Below the pieces are notes generated by a model that had not been told where the DNA came from, made no database searches, and saw only the letters and a program-made list of their open reading frames with translations. A program made the position numbers and the translations under genes. This document shows positions 41,928-50,611 of a stretch of DNA of 64,000 bases, piece after piece. Source of the stretch: Salmonella enterica subsp. enterica serovar Typhimurium str. LT2 (GTDB lineage Bacteria > Pseudomonadota > Gammaproteobacteria > Enterobacterales > Enterobacteriaceae); the NCBI RefSeq assembly GCF_000006945.2, contig NC_003197.2, positions 3,968,001 through 4,032,000 of the forward strand, in the 5' to 3' direction. Position 1 is the first letter of the stretch. Each line of letters starts with the position of its first letter.

Positions 41928-42341
41928 TCAGTTAATTTCGATACGGCGCGGTTTGTTCGCTTCCGGAATCACGCGCTCCAGTTCGATATACAGCAGCCCG
42001 TTGACCAGGTTTGCGCCGCGAACGTGAATGTTCTCCGCTAACTGGAACTTACGTTCAAAGTTACGCTCGGCAATGCCCTGATACAGGTAAGTACGTTCTT
42101 TCTGCTCGTCCGCATGAGCGCCTTTTACCACCAGTAAATTATCCTGGGCAGTAATCTCCAGTTCGCTTTCCGCGAAACCGGCAACGGCAATGGCGATGCG
42201 GTAGTGGTTTTCGTCTACCAGCTCAACGTTGTACGGAGGGTAGCCGCCATTACTTTGGCTTTGGTTATTTTCAAGCAGGTTAAACAGACGATCAAAACCA
42301 ATGGCAGAACGGTACAGCGGGGATAAATCAAAGTTACGCAT
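41928..42341 (-). CDS. ibpA: IbpA, small heat-shock protein
   Basis: A 137-residue alpha-crystallin chaperone: MRNFDLSPLYRSAIGFDRLF at the N-terminus, AVAGFAESELEITAQDNLLV in the crystallin core and the C-terminal anchoring motif IEIN (I-x-I). It co-assembles with IbpB on aggregating proteins. The ATG at 42341 matches E. coli; another ATG two codons upstream is closer to the ribosome site. It is the first gene of ibpAB. Confidence 0.96.
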   Translation of the reverse strand: MRNFDLSPLYRSAIGFDRLFNLLENNQSQSNGGYPPYNVELVDENHYRIAIAVAGFAESELEITAQDNLLVVKGAHADEQKERTYLYQGIAERNFERKFQLAENIHVRGANLVNGLLYIELERVIPEANKPRRIEIN

Positions 42342-42350
42342 AATCATAAA

Positions 42351-42367
42351 CTCCTGAAATCAGCGAG
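42351..42367 (-). promoter_or_regulatory. ROSE RNA-thermometer hairpin of ibpA
   Basis: The minus strand reads CTCGCTGATTTCAGGAG: a short stem hides the AGGAG ribosome site opposite CTCGCTG, the signature of ROSE thermometers. The preceding leader (about 42370-42440) contains further GC pairing around GGCAATCCTGGCC. Confidence 0.8.
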
Positions 42368-42446
42368 AATGTCAGACCTTCCATCATGGACAGGCCAGGA
42401 TTGCCAGAACACCCATCAGGCGTGCCCTTCTATTCACTACGTCTTA

Positions 42447-42475
42447 TAAATGGGTCTGAATACGTACTTTTCAAG
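42447..42475 (-). promoter_or_regulatory. Sigma-32 promoter of ibpAB
   Basis: The minus strand shows CTTGAAA, a 14-bp gap and CCCATTTA, matching the heat-shock sigma factor consensus (CTTGAAA, CCCCATNT). It is about 105 nt upstream of the ibpA start. The remaining bases up to yidQ show no clear further signal. Confidence 0.82.
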
Positions 42476-42650
42476 TATTTTAATCCGGCTTTTTTTTGCA
42501 GTTTATTGGCTATTGCATAGACTGGTTGGGACAGCACTGATTGTTAAAGTGCGATTACCGCCACAGTGCCACGTACTGGTGATGTTATTTTTAGCAACGG
42601 ATCGCTATAACTCATCATGCAAATAACGACAACCAACAGATGAATGAGTG

Positions 42651-42983
42651 ATGATAAAAAACGTGTGGTTAACGCTGATAATATGGAATGGGATGCTTTT
42701 ATTAAGCGGTTGTTCAAGCGTCATGTCGCACACCGGCGGTAAAGAGGGTACTTATCCTGGCACGCGCGCCAGCGCTACGATGATCGGTAACGATGAGACA
42801 AACTGGGGCACCAAATCGTTGGCCATCCTGGATATGCCATTTACCGCCGTGATGGATACGATCCTTCTGCCGTGGGACATCTTCCGCAAAGACAGTTCGG
42901 TAAGATCGCGCGTAGAGAAAAGCGAGGAGGAGACGAAAATGACCAATGCCGTCATCCCCCCGGCGAAGATGCCTCCTCCCTGA
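42651..42983 (+). CDS. yidQ: YidQ, DUF1375 lipoprotein
   Basis: A 110-residue lipoprotein. The signal peptide ends in the lipobox LLSGC (about C21), which would be lipidated and anchored. The conserved block SVMSHTGGKEGTYPGTRASA and KSLAILDMPFTAVMDTILLP match E. coli YidQ. The function is unknown. The ATG at 42651 is used; an in-frame GTG directly before it is an alternative. It is divergent from ibpA and converges with yidR, with one base between the two stop codons. Confidence 0.9.
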   Translation: MIKNVWLTLIIWNGMLLLSGCSSVMSHTGGKEGTYPGTRASATMIGNDETNWGTKSLAILDMPFTAVMDTILLPWDIFRKDSSVRSRVEKSEEETKMTNAVIPPAKMPPP

Positions 42984-42984
42984 T

Positions 42985-44211
42985 TTATCGCCCGGTTTCC
43001 GTCACCCATAGCTGACGGAACCCTTTCACCTCTTCCATCCATGCGACGTGTCGCCCATCCGGTGAAAAAACGACGGCGTCCGCAGACGGCGGGTTGTCGT
43101 GCCTGGCGGTTAAGAAGTCGATCCTCCCACTTTGTGCGTCGCAGCAGGCAATCCGGTTTTCCAGCACCAGTCCCAGCCATTTACCCGACGGATGCCAGTT
43201 AAACGCTGACTGTACGCCGGTCGCATGATGCGTTAACTGCCGGGGCTCGCCTCCCTGCGGCGATATCAGCCACAGTTGCGCTACGCCGTTATCGTCCCGC
43301 ATCAAAAAGGCGATCGCCGTCGCCTGCGGATTACTGCGGACCCAGTGGCGTGGTTCGTTAGTGAGTCCAGGATAAACACGCTGGTGAGTAAAGGTAAGAC
43401 GCCGCTGAACTACGCCCAACGGCGGCGATGGCATCGTTGATTCGGTTCCCGTCAGCGGCGTGTCGCCTGCCTGTTTCCAGCCGTTTTCATGACACGGTAA
43501 ATCGACAATAAACAGCTCCGGGACTTTTTTGCCCGTCAGCGACAGCGTATCGCCAATAAAGGCGATCTGGCGGTTGCCCACCCAGCCCTCTTCATAGGCG
43601 CGGTTAATGTCATCGCTGCCAGGTCTCGGCGCAGGCGTCGTGCGGCTAACCAGTACGCACCAGTAGCTACCGCTGTATTCGCGCGGATGCTGAACCGGTA
43701 CCGTTACCGGCCCATACGGCACGGCCACGCCGACATTACGTAGATCCAGCGCCGGATCTCGCTCATGCAGAACGTGGTCATTATAGGTAAAACTCACCAG
43801 CTCGCCGTTCGGGCTAAACACATGGACGTGACTGCCGCCGCGCAGCGCGCCGGGAGTATACGGCGCAGTAATATCCATCGCATCGAGGTTAGTCACGCCC
43901 CCCGGCGTTGCAATAACGCCCCGGCGGTGGTGGAAATCGTAATGCCACGTCTCATCAGGGTTTTCAGGGCCATGAATAAACACATAGTGATTGTCGGCAG
44001 GATGCACCGTCACCACACCGACATGCGCGCCCTGCACAGCGCGATAAATCACCTCCACGTCGCCGGTATGCACATTGACACGCTCAATGGTCTTGCCCGT
44101 AAATGACGCGCCTGAAGGCCGTACATCAAAGACCAGCCACTGGCTGTCAGGTGTCCAGGTATTGGTGTTGGTAAGCTGGTGATGGCGCGGCGTAAAAGTG
44201 ATTTGTTTCAT
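42985..44211 (-). CDS. yidR: YidR, beta-propeller-type protein (DUF3748)
   Basis: A 408-residue soluble protein made of repeated WD40/PD40-like blades: TWTPDSQWLVFDVRPSG near the start, HVFSPNGELVSFTYNDHVLH, and late FNWHPSGKWLGLVLENR and VFSPDGRHVAWMEEVKG. No signal peptide is visible. The ATG at 44211 (MKQITFTPRHHQL) matches E. coli; the frame extends 14 codons upstream. Its enzyme or binding role is unknown. Confidence 0.88.
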   Translation of the reverse strand: MKQITFTPRHHQLTNTNTWTPDSQWLVFDVRPSGASFTGKTIERVNVHTGDVEVIYRAVQGAHVGVVTVHPADNHYVFIHGPENPDETWHYDFHHRRGVIATPGGVTNLDAMDITAPYTPGALRGGSHVHVFSPNGELVSFTYNDHVLHERDPALDLRNVGVAVPYGPVTVPVQHPREYSGSYWCVLVSRTTPAPRPGSDDINRAYEEGWVGNRQIAFIGDTLSLTGKKVPELFIVDLPCHENGWKQAGDTPLTGTESTMPSPPLGVVQRRLTFTHQRVYPGLTNEPRHWVRSNPQATAIAFLMRDDNGVAQLWLISPQGGEPRQLTHHATGVQSAFNWHPSGKWLGLVLENRIACCDAQSGRIDFLTARHDNPPSADAVVFSPDGRHVAWMEEVKGFRQLWVTETGR

Positions 44212-44296
44212 GGGATGTCCTGATAAGAGACGATGCTCGTCATCATACTGCACACGGGCTTCACTTTCAGGCTTTAGCGTATCGTTGGGATAGCCA

Positions 44297-44323
44297 GGCC
44301 CGATGGCGCCACGCCACCGGGCC
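44297..44323. repeat. REP-like palindrome between yidR and the ccm operon
   Basis: GGCCCGATGGCG and CGCCACCGGGCC are inverted around a few bases, just after the ccmH stop on the minus strand. It marks the border between ordinary-GC DNA and the GC-rich ccm block and may stabilise the ccm transcript end. Confidence 0.65.
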
Positions 44324-44332
44324 GTCAGGGCA

Positions 44333-45376
44333 TTATTTCTCCTGCGCCAGCCGGATACTGCGCTCTATCACCGCCCGCCGGGCGTCACCCGCCGGCAGCA
44401 GCTTCAGCATCATCTCCCAGGCCGCCACCGCCTCGCCAAAGCGCTGCTGCTCAAAGGCGTTAAACGCATACAGGCTTAACACCCGGATATCCGTGTGGTC
44501 GCGGCTCACCAGCCGGCGCAGCAGCTCCCCGCCGCGGCGGTTATCCTCCGGGTCGGACGAGCGCGTCAGCGCCTCCGCGTAGCCCAGCGCCGCATCGCGG
44601 TTTTTCGGGTCCAGACGGTAAGCGTTTGCATAGGCCCCGGTGGCGGTACCGGCATTACCCAGTACCATACCGGTGCGCCCCAGCATGAGCCAGCCCTCAA
44701 CATTGCCGGCATCATTCTGCAGGCGGGTGCGCAGCCCCAGCGCCAGCCGCGCCATCTCCTCCTCATTCAGCGGCTGCGCCTGCGGGTCCAGCGCCCGCGC
44801 CAGCAGCCCGGGCGTCTGCGCCGTTGCCTGCTGCCAGGCCCTGACCTGCGGATAGCTGCCGGTCAGGGCGTAGCTGCCGGCGCCGACCGCCAGCGCAATG
44901 ACGGCCCCCGGCACGTAAACGCCCCACCCGGCGCGCGCGCCGCAAACCGGGGTGTCCGCCGGCAGCGGCTCCCGGCGCAGGCGCACCCGCCGGCGCGTGC
45001 GGGCGACGATTATCCACCCGCCCGCCACGATGGCGGCCAGCGGCAGCACCCACAGCAGCACCGTCAGCGGGGTCAGCGGCGGGTCGTAGGTGACGAAGTT
45101 GCCGTAGCGCGCCACCATATAATCGATGATTTCCTGGCGGCTCTTCCCCTCCTGCATCAGGTCATACACCCTGCGGCGCATGTCGGTGGCTATCATCGCG
45201 TTCGAGTCCGCAATGCTGTTGTTCTGGCATTTCGGGCAGCGCAGCTGCTCCGTGAGCTGGCGGAACTGCTGCTCCTGCGCTTCATCTTTAAACGGCATCA
45301 CGTCGGTGGTTGCCCGCGCTGACCCGGAGATAACCAGCGCCAGCATCAGCATCACCATGCCCGGTAACAGTCTCAT
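44333..45376 (-). CDS. ccmH: CcmH, cytochrome c maturation haem ligation protein (CcmH-CcmI fusion)
   Basis: A 347-residue protein. A signal segment (MRLLPGMVMLMLALVISG) is followed by the LRCPKCQNNSIADSN dithiol motif, two membrane helices and a C-terminal TPR-rich region like NrfG/CcmI (AYRLDPKNRDAALGYAEAL). It reduces apocytochrome thiols and presents them for haem attachment. The ATG at 45376 gives a 4-nt overlap with dsbE. It is the last ccm gene of this set; a very similar second set near nap is known in Salmonella. Confidence 0.93.
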   Translation of the reverse strand: MRLLPGMVMLMLALVISGSARATTDVMPFKDEAQEQQFRQLTEQLRCPKCQNNSIADSNAMIATDMRRRVYDLMQEGKSRQEIIDYMVARYGNFVTYDPPLTPLTVLLWVLPLAAIVAGGWIIVARTRRRVRLRREPLPADTPVCGARAGWGVYVPGAVIALAVGAGSYALTGSYPQVRAWQQATAQTPGLLARALDPQAQPLNEEEMARLALGLRTRLQNDAGNVEGWLMLGRTGMVLGNAGTATGAYANAYRLDPKNRDAALGYAEALTRSSDPEDNRRGGELLRRLVSRDHTDIRVLSLYAFNAFEQQRFGEAVAAWEMMLKLLPAGDARRAVIERSIRLAQEK

Positions 45377-45930
45377 TGCGCCGCCTCCCGGCTGTATCTG
45401 TCCCACAGCGGTTTCAGTTCACTTTCCCATACCCGGGCATTCAAATCGCCCGCATGGCGGTAGCGGATAATCCCCCTGCCGTCGATGAGGAAGGTTTCCG
45501 GCGCGCCGTACACGCCCAGGTCCAGCCCCAGCATCCCGTCGCTGTCCGATAAACTCAGCGCATACGGGTTGCCCAGTTCCTTTAACCAGGCCACCGCCTT
45601 CGCCCGGTCGTCCTTATAGTTCAGCCCCACCACCCGGATACCCTGCGCAGAAAGCTGGTTCAGGTACTGATGCTCGGCGCGGCAGGTCGGGCACCAGGTG
45701 GCCCAGACGTTAAGCAGCACCGGTTTCCCCTGCGTCAGCACCTCCGCCTGATAGTACTGACCCGGCGTCTCCAGCGATTCCAGGCGGAACGCCGGCACCG
45801 GCTTTCCGGTCAGTGCCGATTCGAGATTCGTCGGGTCATCCCCCTGCGCGTTGCGCGCCAGCTGCCACAGCAGCGCCGCGGCAATCAGCAGAAAAATCAG
45901 CAGCGGTAATAACAGTACGTTGCGTTTCAT
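45373..45930 (-). CDS. dsbE: DsbE/CcmG, thioredoxin-like apocytochrome c reductant
   Basis: A 185-residue membrane-anchored thioredoxin: N-terminal helix LLLPLLIFLLIAAALLW, then the CxxC motif in VWATWCPTCRAEH (about C80 and C83). It keeps the CxxCH cysteines of apocytochromes reduced in the periplasm. It overlaps ccmF and ccmH by 4 nt. Confidence 0.95.
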   Translation of the reverse strand: MKRNVLLLPLLIFLLIAAALLWQLARNAQGDDPTNLESALTGKPVPAFRLESLETPGQYYQAEVLTQGKPVLLNVWATWCPTCRAEHQYLNQLSAQGIRVVGLNYKDDRAKAVAWLKELGNPYALSLSDSDGMLGLDLGVYGAPETFLIDGRGIIRYRHAGDLNARVWESELKPLWDRYSREAAQ

Positions 45931-47858
45931 CCGGCCTCCGGCAATGGTTTACGGCGGCGGTAGCGCGGGTCCGCCAGGCACAGCAGCCCGCCCAGCGCCA
46001 TCAGCAGTCCCCCGGCCCATATCCAGCGGACAAACGGTTTGTAGTACAGGCGCACGGCCCACGCGCCGTTGTCCAGCTCCTCCCCGAGCGCGGCGTACAG
46101 GTCGCGGGTCAGCCCGCCGTCAATCGCCGCCTCGGTCATCACCATCCGGCTGGTGTTGTAGAGCCGTTTCTCCGCGTGCAGCACCGCCTCCGGCTCGCCG
46201 TGGCGCGTCACCCCGATGAGGGCCACCCCGCCGCGGTAGTTGGGCCCGGTGATGTCCCGCACCTCCCGGAAGGTGAAGCGGTAGTCGTGAATGGTCACGC
46301 TGTCGCCCGCCCGCATCCGCACGTCACGCTCCACGCTGTAATTCTGGCTGAAGGCGATGCCGGTAATCGTCACCGCCAGCCCGAGGTGCGCCGCCACCAT
46401 TCCCCAGTAGCTGAGAGAGGTTTTCGTGCCGCGGGACACGCGCTGTACGGCTTCGGCCACCGCCAGCACCGCAATCCAGCAGGCCATCGCCATCCCCACC
46501 GCCGTCATGGCGATGATTTTATCTTCCAGCAGCCATGGCAAAAGTACCGACAGCACCAGGGTGGAGACCAGGGCGGTGAGCAGCAGCGTCCTGATGTTAC
46601 GCGGCCGGTCCCGGCCCCAGCGCACCAGCGGCCCCACCCCCAGCAGCAGGGCAAAGGGGACCATCAGCCAGGTGAACATGGTGTTAAAGAACGGCTCCCC
46701 CACCGAAATGCTGCCCAGCCCCAGCTGTTTGTGCACCAGCGGCAGCAGGGTGCCCAGCAGCACCACCAGCATGGCGGCCATCAGCAGGACGTTGTTGCCG
46801 AGCAGCAGCGACTCGCGCGACCACAGCGCGTTGTTCACCCGCGAACGCACCCTGTGCCCGCGCACGGCGAACAGCAGCAGCGAGCCGCCGGTGACCAGCA
46901 CCATAAAGGCGAGGATAAACATCCCGCGCGCCGGGTCGGAGGCGAAGGCGTGCACCGACACCAGCACCCCGGAGCGCACCAGGAAGGTGCCCAGCAGGCA
47001 CAGCGAGAAGGCGCAGATGGACAGCAGCAGCGTCCACGCCTTAAAGCCGGCGCGCTGTTCGGTGACCGCCAGCGAGTGCAGCAGGGCGGTGCCCGCCAGC
47101 CACGGCATAAAGGAGGCGTTCTCCACCGGGTCCCAGAACCACCAGCCGCCCCAGCCCAGCTCGTAGTAGGCCCACGCCGAGCCGAGCACGATGCCCAGCG
47201 TCAGGAACACCCACGCCGCCAGCGTCCACGGGCGGGCAAAACGGGTGAACGCGCTGTCCAGACGCCCGCTCAGCAGCGCGGCGATGGCGAAGGCGAAGGC
47301 CACCGAGAAGCCGACATAGCCCATGTACAGCAGCGGCGGGTGGAAAATCAGCCCCGGGTCCTGCAGCAGCGGGTTCAGGTCGCGCCCCTCCACCGGAAAG
47401 GCCGGCAGCGTGCGGGCGAACGGGCCGGAGGTGAACAGGATGAACGCCAGAAAACCGGCGCAGACCATCCCCATCACCGCCAGCACCCGGGCGACGATAT
47501 CCGCCGGCACCTGCCGGCTGAACACCGCCACCGCCAGGGTCCAGCCGCTCATCAGCAGCACCCACAGCAGCAGCGAGCCCTCGTGCGCCCCCCAGGTGGC
47601 GGCCACCCGGTACCACACCGGCAGCTGCGTGTTCGAGTTGCCGGCGACATAGGCCACGGTGAAGTCGTTAACCACAAAGGCGTGCACCAGCACGAAAAAC
47701 GCGCCCGCCACGCAGATAAACAGCAGCCAGGCGAACACCCCGGCCGACGCCATCATCCGCGCGTCACCGCGCGCCACGCCCCACAGCGGGTAAACGGACA
47801 GCAGCAGCGCCACGCCGAGCGCCAGGCACAGCAGCGCGTGGCCGTATTCAGGCATCAT
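45927..47858 (-). CDS. ccmF: CcmF, cytochrome c haem lyase subunit
   Basis: A 643-residue polytopic membrane protein. The tryptophan-rich WGGWWFWDPVENASFMPW motif (about 231-248) binds haem, flanked by conserved histidines, with about 13-15 hydrophobic segments. With CcmH it forms the lyase attaching haem from CcmE to CxxCH motifs. It is the largest gene in the block and has strikingly high GC at third positions. Long plus-strand open frames opposite it are artefacts of this composition. Confidence 0.96.
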   Translation of the reverse strand: MMPEYGHALLCLALGVALLLSVYPLWGVARGDARMMASAGVFAWLLFICVAGAFFVLVHAFVVNDFTVAYVAGNSNTQLPVWYRVAATWGAHEGSLLLWVLLMSGWTLAVAVFSRQVPADIVARVLAVMGMVCAGFLAFILFTSGPFARTLPAFPVEGRDLNPLLQDPGLIFHPPLLYMGYVGFSVAFAFAIAALLSGRLDSAFTRFARPWTLAAWVFLTLGIVLGSAWAYYELGWGGWWFWDPVENASFMPWLAGTALLHSLAVTEQRAGFKAWTLLLSICAFSLCLLGTFLVRSGVLVSVHAFASDPARGMFILAFMVLVTGGSLLLFAVRGHRVRSRVNNALWSRESLLLGNNVLLMAAMLVVLLGTLLPLVHKQLGLGSISVGEPFFNTMFTWLMVPFALLLGVGPLVRWGRDRPRNIRTLLLTALVSTLVLSVLLPWLLEDKIIAMTAVGMAMACWIAVLAVAEAVQRVSRGTKTSLSYWGMVAAHLGLAVTITGIAFSQNYSVERDVRMRAGDSVTIHDYRFTFREVRDITGPNYRGGVALIGVTRHGEPEAVLHAEKRLYNTSRMVMTEAAIDGGLTRDLYAALGEELDNGAWAVRLYYKPFVRWIWAGGLLMALGGLLCLADPRYRRRKPLPEAG

Positions 47859-48334
47859 GATGAGGTGTCCTTATCAGCGCGTTGCGGGCGGCGGTGGTTT
47901 TCCTGCATCGCCTTTTCCACTTCCGGCGGGGTGTAGTTCTCGTCATGTTTGGCCAGCACCTCGTGCGCCAGGACGTGGTTGCCCTTCTCCAGGGTGCCCT
48001 GCACCACCACCCCCTGCCCCTCGCGGAACAGGTCCGGCAGTATCCCCTCATAGCTCACCGTCACCGACCCTTCGGCGTCGTAGAGACTGAAGTTCACCTT
48101 CAGCGAGTCCGGGTCGCGCCTGACACTGCCGGGCATCACCATCCCGCCGACGCGCAGGCGCTGGCCCGCCGCCGGCAGCTGCTGCGTCTCGCGCTTGCCG
48201 TAGAGGATTTCGCCGGGGGTATAGAACAGGTCGATATTCGCGCGCAGCGCGTACAGGACCAGGGCGGTGGTCAGCCCCAGGCCCGCCAGCACCGCGCAGA
48301 CCACCCATAGCCGGTTTTTACGTCGCAGGTTCAC
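47855..48334 (-). CDS. ccmE: CcmE, periplasmic haem chaperone
   Basis: A 159-residue protein starting at a GTG (48334), with membrane anchor LWVVCAVLAGLGLTTALVLYAL. The haem-binding histidine lies in VLAKHDENYTPPEV (about H130), which covalently carries haem to CcmF. The GTG was chosen because it begins the conserved MNLRRKNRL-type start and overlaps ccmD by 4 nt; the frame extends upstream through ccmD. Confidence 0.94.
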   Translation of the reverse strand: MNLRRKNRLWVVCAVLAGLGLTTALVLYALRANIDLFYTPGEILYGKRETQQLPAAGQRLRVGGMVMPGSVRRDPDSLKVNFSLYDAEGSVTVSYEGILPDLFREGQGVVVQGTLEKGNHVLAHEVLAKHDENYTPPEVEKAMQENHRRPQRADKDTSS

Positions 48335-48543
48335 GCGGCCTCCTGTTGCGCCTGTGCGGCACGCATCCGCGCCTCGCGCGCCCGCTGCTGCGCCACGCCG
48401 CGCAGAATGGCCCGGCGCTGCAGCACCGTGTGCAGCGCCAGCAGCGCCAGCGGCGCCACGGTCATCGCCACCGCCAGCCAGACAAAAAAGGCGTACCCGC
48501 CCATGGCGAAAAAATCGCTCCACGATGAAAATGCCGGACTCAC
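48331..48543 (-). CDS. ccmD: CcmD, haem exporter accessory membrane protein
   Basis: A 70-residue protein from a GTG start (48543): SPAFSSWSDFFAMGGYAFFVW, a single membrane helix, then a charged C-terminal tail (RRAILRGVAQQRAREARMRA). It helps release haem-loaded CcmE from the CcmABC complex. It overlaps ccmC and ccmE by 4 nt each. Confidence 0.93.
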   Translation of the reverse strand: MSPAFSSWSDFFAMGGYAFFVWLAVAMTVAPLALLALHTVLQRRAILRGVAQQRAREARMRAAQAQQEAA

Positions 48544-49277
48544 CGGTGCCCCCTTTTCAGTATCAGTTCGCTCACCCACGGGCGGCGTTTTTCCATCAGT
48601 AAAATCAGGTTGCGCATCCGCATCAGCGAAAGCGTCATAAAGAGCAGCAGGTAGCCGGCGATGGCCCAGCGCAGCGGCGAGCGCATCGCCGGGTCGATAC
48701 TCTGCTGCATCCGCGTCGAGCCCTGGTGCAGGGTGTTCCACCACTCGACGGAATAGTGGATAACCGGCAGGTTCACCACGCCGACCAGCACCAGAATGCC
48801 CGCCGCGCGCCCGGCCATTTTACGGTCGTCAAAGGCGTGCCACAGGGCGATGACCCCGGCGTAGAGAAACAGCAGCACCAGCTCCGAGGTCAGGCGCGCG
48901 TCCCACACCCACCAGGTGCCCCACATCGGTTTGCCCCACGCCGCGCCGGTGACCAGCGCGATGAAGGTGTACACCGCCCCCACCGGCGCCATCGCCGCGA
49001 CGGCAAGGCTGGCCATTTTCATCTGCCAGACCAGCCCGGTGAACGCCGCCACCGCCATCGCCGCATAGATACCCATCGACCAGATGGCCGCCGGGACATG
49101 CAGGTACATAATGCGGTAGCCCTCCCCCTGCTGGTAGTCCGCCGGGGCGAAACCAAAGCCCCGGACCCAGCCCGTGGCCAGCACAATGATGCCGGCCGCC
49201 GCCAGCCACGGCACGAGCCTGCCGCAAATCTGATACAGCCGGGGCGGCGCCGCCAGCTGATGAAGGGTTTTCCACAT
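48540..49277 (-). CDS. ccmC: CcmC, haem delivery subunit to CcmE
   Basis: A 245-residue protein with six membrane segments and the haem-handling motif WGTWWVWDARLTSELVL (about 124-140) plus flanking histidines. It loads haem onto CcmE. The ATG at 49277 (MWKTLHQLA) matches E. coli; an in-frame ATG three codons before it is also possible. It is 51 nt after ccmB, the largest gap inside the operon. Confidence 0.95.
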   Translation of the reverse strand: MWKTLHQLAAPPRLYQICGRLVPWLAAAGIIVLATGWVRGFGFAPADYQQGEGYRIMYLHVPAAIWSMGIYAAMAVAAFTGLVWQMKMASLAVAAMAPVGAVYTFIALVTGAAWGKPMWGTWWVWDARLTSELVLLFLYAGVIALWHAFDDRKMAGRAAGILVLVGVVNLPVIHYSVEWWNTLHQGSTRMQQSIDPAMRSPLRWAIAGYLLLFMTLSLMRMRNLILLMEKRRPWVSELILKRGHR

Positions 49278-49328
49278 AGTCGTCACCTGACCTCCTGAAA
49301 CCAGTAAAATGTCCGTCGCGCCGGGGCG

Positions 49329-49988
49329 CTACTGCACGCTGAGGCGCAGCGCCGCCGCGGTGGCGAACGGGCTTAACGTCGCGCTGCCCGCCAGCAGCGC
49401 TCCCAGCACCGCCAGATAGCCGTCAGCGGGTAAATGCATCGATGCCGCGTCCATCGCCGCGGCGGCGAAAATCAGCACCGGGACACTCAGCGGCAGCACC
49501 AGAATGCCCAGCAGGACGCCGCCGCGCCGCAGCCCGGCCGTCAGCGCAACGCCCGGCGCGGCGAGAAACCCCAGCGCCGGCGTGCCGAGCAGCAGCGTCA
49601 GCGCCATGATTTTCCAGCCGTACACGTCCATCCCCAGCAGCAGCGCCACCAGCGGGGAGAGCATAATCAGCGGCAGGCCGGTCACCGCCCAGTGGGCCAG
49701 CACCTTCGCCAGCACCACCGCCGGCAGCGGCACCGGCAGCAGCATCAGCTGCTCCAGGCTGCCGTCCTGCAGGTCGTCGCGAAACAGCCGCTCCAGCGCC
49801 AGCAGCGAGGCCAGCAGCGCCGCCACCTGGATGATGCCCGGCGCGATACGCGCCAGCAGCTGCGGCTGCGGCCCGACGCTTAACGGAAACAGGGTGATGA
49901 CCATCAGGAAGAACCACAGCGGGCCGGCGATGTCCGCGCCGTGGCGGAACGCCACGCGCAGTTCGAGACAGAAGACACGCCACATCAC
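49329..49988 (-). CDS. ccmB: CcmB, membrane subunit of the CcmAB transporter
   Basis: A 219-residue protein with six hydrophobic segments. The core is MMLLPVPLPAVVLAKVLAHW-like (about 100-119; here LMLLPVPLPAVVLAKVL) and PALGFLAAPGVALTAGLRRGG. With the ATPase CcmA it drives release of holo-CcmE. It overlaps ccmA by 4 nt. Confidence 0.94.
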   Translation of the reverse strand: MMWRVFCLELRVAFRHGADIAGPLWFFLMVITLFPLSVGPQPQLLARIAPGIIQVAALLASLLALERLFRDDLQDGSLEQLMLLPVPLPAVVLAKVLAHWAVTGLPLIMLSPLVALLLGMDVYGWKIMALTLLLGTPALGFLAAPGVALTAGLRRGGVLLGILVLPLSVPVLIFAAAAMDAASMHLPADGYLAVLGALLAGSATLSPFATAAALRLSVQ

Positions 49989-50611
49989 AGCCCGGCCCCC
50001 CCGCCGGTCAGCGCCAGGCGGCGGACGGTGTCCGCGGCCCCCGGCAGCGGCTGGTGGGTGGTGAGAATGACCATCCCGCCCTGCGCCGTGTGCGCCGCCA
50101 TCCGCCGGGTGAGGCGCGCCACGCCGTTAACGTCAATGGCGGTGAACGGTTCGTCGAGCACCCACAGCGCGGCGCGGGTCAGCCACAGGCGGGCCAGCGC
50201 CACCCGGCGCTGCTGCCCGGCCGAGAGCTGAGCGACCGGCACGTCCTCAAATCCCGCCAGCCCGGCCTGCGCCAGCGCCTCCGGGAGACGCGCGCCGTCG
50301 CCGGGGTGGAAGAAGTGCAGGTTCTCCCGCGCCGTCAGGCGGGTTTTGATCCCCGGCTGGTGCCCTATCCACAGCAGACTGCGATGGAAGCTGTCGCGCA
50401 CGCGGCGCAGGGGTTCGCCCTGCCAGTACACCTCCCCGCCGTCCGGGCGCGCCAGCCCGGTCAGCAGGCGCAGCAGGGTGGTTTTTCCGGCGCCGTTGCC
50501 GCCGGTGACCTGCACCCACTCCCCGGCGTCCACGGTGAACGACAGCCCGCGAAACAGCGTCCTCTCGTCCCGCTCGCAGTACAGATCTCTGGCTTCAAGC
50601 ATCATTGTCAT
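49985..50611 (-). CDS. ccmA: CcmA, ATPase of the cytochrome c maturation transporter
   Basis: A 208-residue ABC ATPase: Walker A GGNGAGKTT (about 37-45), signature LSAGQQRRVALARL and Walker B ALWVLDEPFTAID. It is cytoplasmic and works with CcmB. Its start overlaps the stop of the upstream peroxidase gene by 4 nt, so the peroxidase and the maturation genes are probably one transcript. Confidence 0.96.
   Translation of the reverse strand: MTMMLEARDLYCERDERTLFRGLSFTVDAGEWVQVTGGNGAGKTTLLRLLTGLARPDGGEVYWQGEPLRRVRDSFHRSLLWIGHQPGIKTRLTARENLHFFHPGDGARLPEALAQAGLAGFEDVPVAQLSAGQQRRVALARLWLTRAALWVLDEPFTAIDVNGVARLTRRMAAHTAQGGMVILTTHQPLPGAADTVRRLALTGGGAGL

Noticed and set aside
45813..47936. A 707-residue plus-strand open frame opposite ccmF, rich in Q, H, R and P
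   Set aside because: It is the mirror image of a very GC-rich coding gene, is antisense over its whole length, and has repetitive composition without a plausible start. ccmF with its WWFWDP motif is clearly the real gene.
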